Shown here piece by piece: positions 4,793 to 5,838 of a stretch of 5,838 nucleotides of DNA (the first letter of the stretch is position 1; each line of letters starts with the position of its first letter). The stretch comes from an uncultured Asticcacaulis sp. (lineage in GTDB: Bacteria; Pseudomonadota; Alphaproteobacteria; Caulobacterales; Caulobacteraceae). A program made the position numbers and the translations under genes. The stretch is taken from the NCBI GenBank assembly GCA_946480525.1, contig CAMLLA010000272.1, positions 1 to 5,838 of the forward strand. The letters are read 5' to 3'. The notes beneath the pieces were generated by a model. It did no database searches and was not told the origin of the DNA. It worked only from the letters and a program-made list of their open reading frames with translations.

Positions 4793-5838
4793 ATGAAAGC
4801 TGGCCTAGCCCTCCTGTTGGCGTTCCTTGCCACGCCTGCCCTGGCGCAAACGACGACCGAGCAGGACCATCGCCAGATGCTCGACCAGTTGGAAATCACG
4901 TCGATCCGCCCGGGACCGAGCGGTGACCCATCCACCCCCAATGCCGCCAATACCGATGAGGCAAAAGCCAATCCTCATCCCGACTGGCCGGACCTGCTGA
5001 CGCTCAAAAACGGCAAGCCGGTCACGACGCCTGGGCAATGGCGAACCCAGCGCCGGCCGGAAATCGCTGCCGACTTCGAACTCGAAATTGTCGGGCGTAT
5101 TCCTGCTAATGTCCCGAAGGTCACGTGGTCGGTGGTGGCCTCCGAGGTGGAGTACATCAACTTCAAGCCTGTCACCGCCACGAAGCTCAAAGGAACTGCG
5201 GACAATTCCGCCTTCCCGGAGCTGGACGTGTCCATCGACGCCATGCTGATCCTTCCCGCCGATGCTGTAAGGACGCCCGTGCCGGTGCTTGTCATGTTCA
5301 CCTGGGGAAGCGCGAAATTCCCGGCGCCGCAACAGCCGGCCGCGAATGACATGGCGCGCATCAATGCGGCCCTGAAAGCTGAGCTGACTGCACGCGATCC
5401 GATGCTGGCCCAGGTCTTTGCAAAATATCCCGCCTACGATATCGCCACCGCCGCACCGTTTCCGCCGCCGCCCGGGTCTGGCCCCGAAGAGCGTATCCAG
5501 CAACTTGTCGCCGATGGTTGGGGCGTCGTGCTGTTAAACCCCACCAGCTACCAGGCCGACAACGGCGCCGGCTTGACGCGCGGCATTATCGGCCTGGCAA
5601 ACAAGGGCCGGCCGCGTAAACCCGATGACTGGGGCGCGCTCAGGGCGTGGGGCTGGGGCGCCAGCCGCGTTCTCGACTATCTCGAAACCAGGCCCGAAGT
5701 GGACAGCAAGCACGTCGGTATCGAAGGTGTGTCGCGCTACGGCAAGGCGGCGCTTGTCACCATGGCGTTCGACGAGCGGTTTGCGCTGGGCCTGATCGGC
5801 TCGGCGGGAGAGGGCGGTGTCAGCCCCTATCGCCGCAA
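4793..5838 (+). CDS. Secreted glucuronoyl esterase, carbohydrate esterase family 15 (3' end outside the window)
   Basis: CE15 enzymes hydrolyse the ester between 4-O-methyl-glucuronic acid of xylan and lignin alcohols. The reading frame stays open for 348 codons to the window end. A Sec signal peptide is clear: MKAGLALLLAFLATPALA, with cleavage before Gln19, so the enzyme is periplasmic or secreted. The start is set by GGGAG (4782-4786), 6 nt before the ATG. A low-complexity linker spans about residues 40-62. Next come WRTQRRPEIAADFELEIVGRIP (83-104), LILPAD, PVPVLVMFTWG, the block GWGVVLLNPTSYQADNGAG and RGIIGLANKG, then DWGALRAWGWGASRVLDYLE (279-298). The nucleophile motif is GVSRYGKAAL with Ser314, and SAGEGG follows with Glu340. 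The position 23 residues after the nucleophile, where fungal CE15 enzymes have the catalytic Glu, is Ser337 here. The catalytic His and C-terminus lie beyond the window. Whether it acts on glucuronoate or another alkyl ester cannot be decided here. Confidence 0.9.
   Translation, partial: MKAGLALLLAFLATPALAQTTTEQDHRQMLDQLEITSIRPGPSGDPSTPNAANTDEAKANPHPDWPDLLTLKNGKPVTTPGQWRTQRRPEIAADFELEIVGRIPANVPKVTWSVVASEVEYINFKPVTATKLKGTADNSAFPELDVSIDAMLILPADAVRTPVPVLVMFTWGSAKFPAPQQPAANDMARINAALKAELTARDPMLAQVFAKYPAYDIATAAPFPPPPGSGPEERIQQLVADGWGVVLLNPTSYQADNGAGLTRGIIGLANKGRPRKPDDWGALRAWGWGASRVLDYLETRPEVDSKHVGIEGVSRYGKAALVTMAFDERFALGLIGSAGEGGVSPYRR

Noticed and set aside
4805..5503. Minus-strand open frame opposite the CE15 gene (232 aa)
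   Set aside because: It is Gly/Arg-rich with no family motif, while the plus strand has a signal peptide, ribosome binding site and CE15 motifs.

Overview
The window looks like an ordinary chromosomal stretch from a moderately GC-rich proteobacterium, most likely an alphaproteobacterium. This rests on overall codon use, on proteins that read like alphaproteobacterial homologues, and on two CCCTCTCCCC-type intergenic palindromes of a kind scattered through many proteobacterial genomes. The genus cannot be named from sequence alone. There are no phage, transposase, CRISPR or plasmid genes.

Layout from left to right: (1) a tRNA-Ser(GGA) on the minus strand, cut by the left edge. (2) A 148-bp divergent spacer, then msrA (peptide methionine sulfoxide reductase) on the plus strand. 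(3) A minus-strand pair that converges on msrA and overlaps its 3' end by 8 bp: a small HExxH metallopeptidase-like gene, followed with a 17-bp overlap by nnrD (NAD(P)H-hydrate dehydratase without an attached epimerase domain). (4) A divergent spacer with two REP-like palindromes in opposite orientation. One of them runs into the N-terminus of the peptidase-like ORF. (5) A plus-strand operon joined by an ATGA overlap: a fumarylpyruvate-hydrolase-like FAH family enzyme and a DctA-type C4-dicarboxylate symporter. (6) A small lipoprotein gene on the minus strand whose TAG stop shares a palindromic CTAG with the dctA stop. (7) A 154-bp divergent spacer with operator-like palindromes, then a secreted carbohydrate esterase family 15 (glucuronoyl esterase) gene cut by the right edge.

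Functionally, msrA and nnrD are repair genes (oxidised methionine; hydrated NAD(P)H). The FAH enzyme and DctA make metabolic sense together: fumarylpyruvate hydrolysis yields fumarate and pyruvate, and DctA imports fumarate, succinate and malate. The CE15 enzyme points to cleavage of lignin-glucuronoxylan esters and so to a plant-biomass lifestyle. Its upstream palindromes look like sugar-responsive LacI- and GntR-type operators, which is inference.

I see no clearly new multi-gene system. The points most worth following are the palindrome translated into the peptidase-like N-terminus, the operator cluster upstream of CE15, the apparently non-canonical catalytic acid of that esterase, and the very tight 3' overlaps of the convergent genes.
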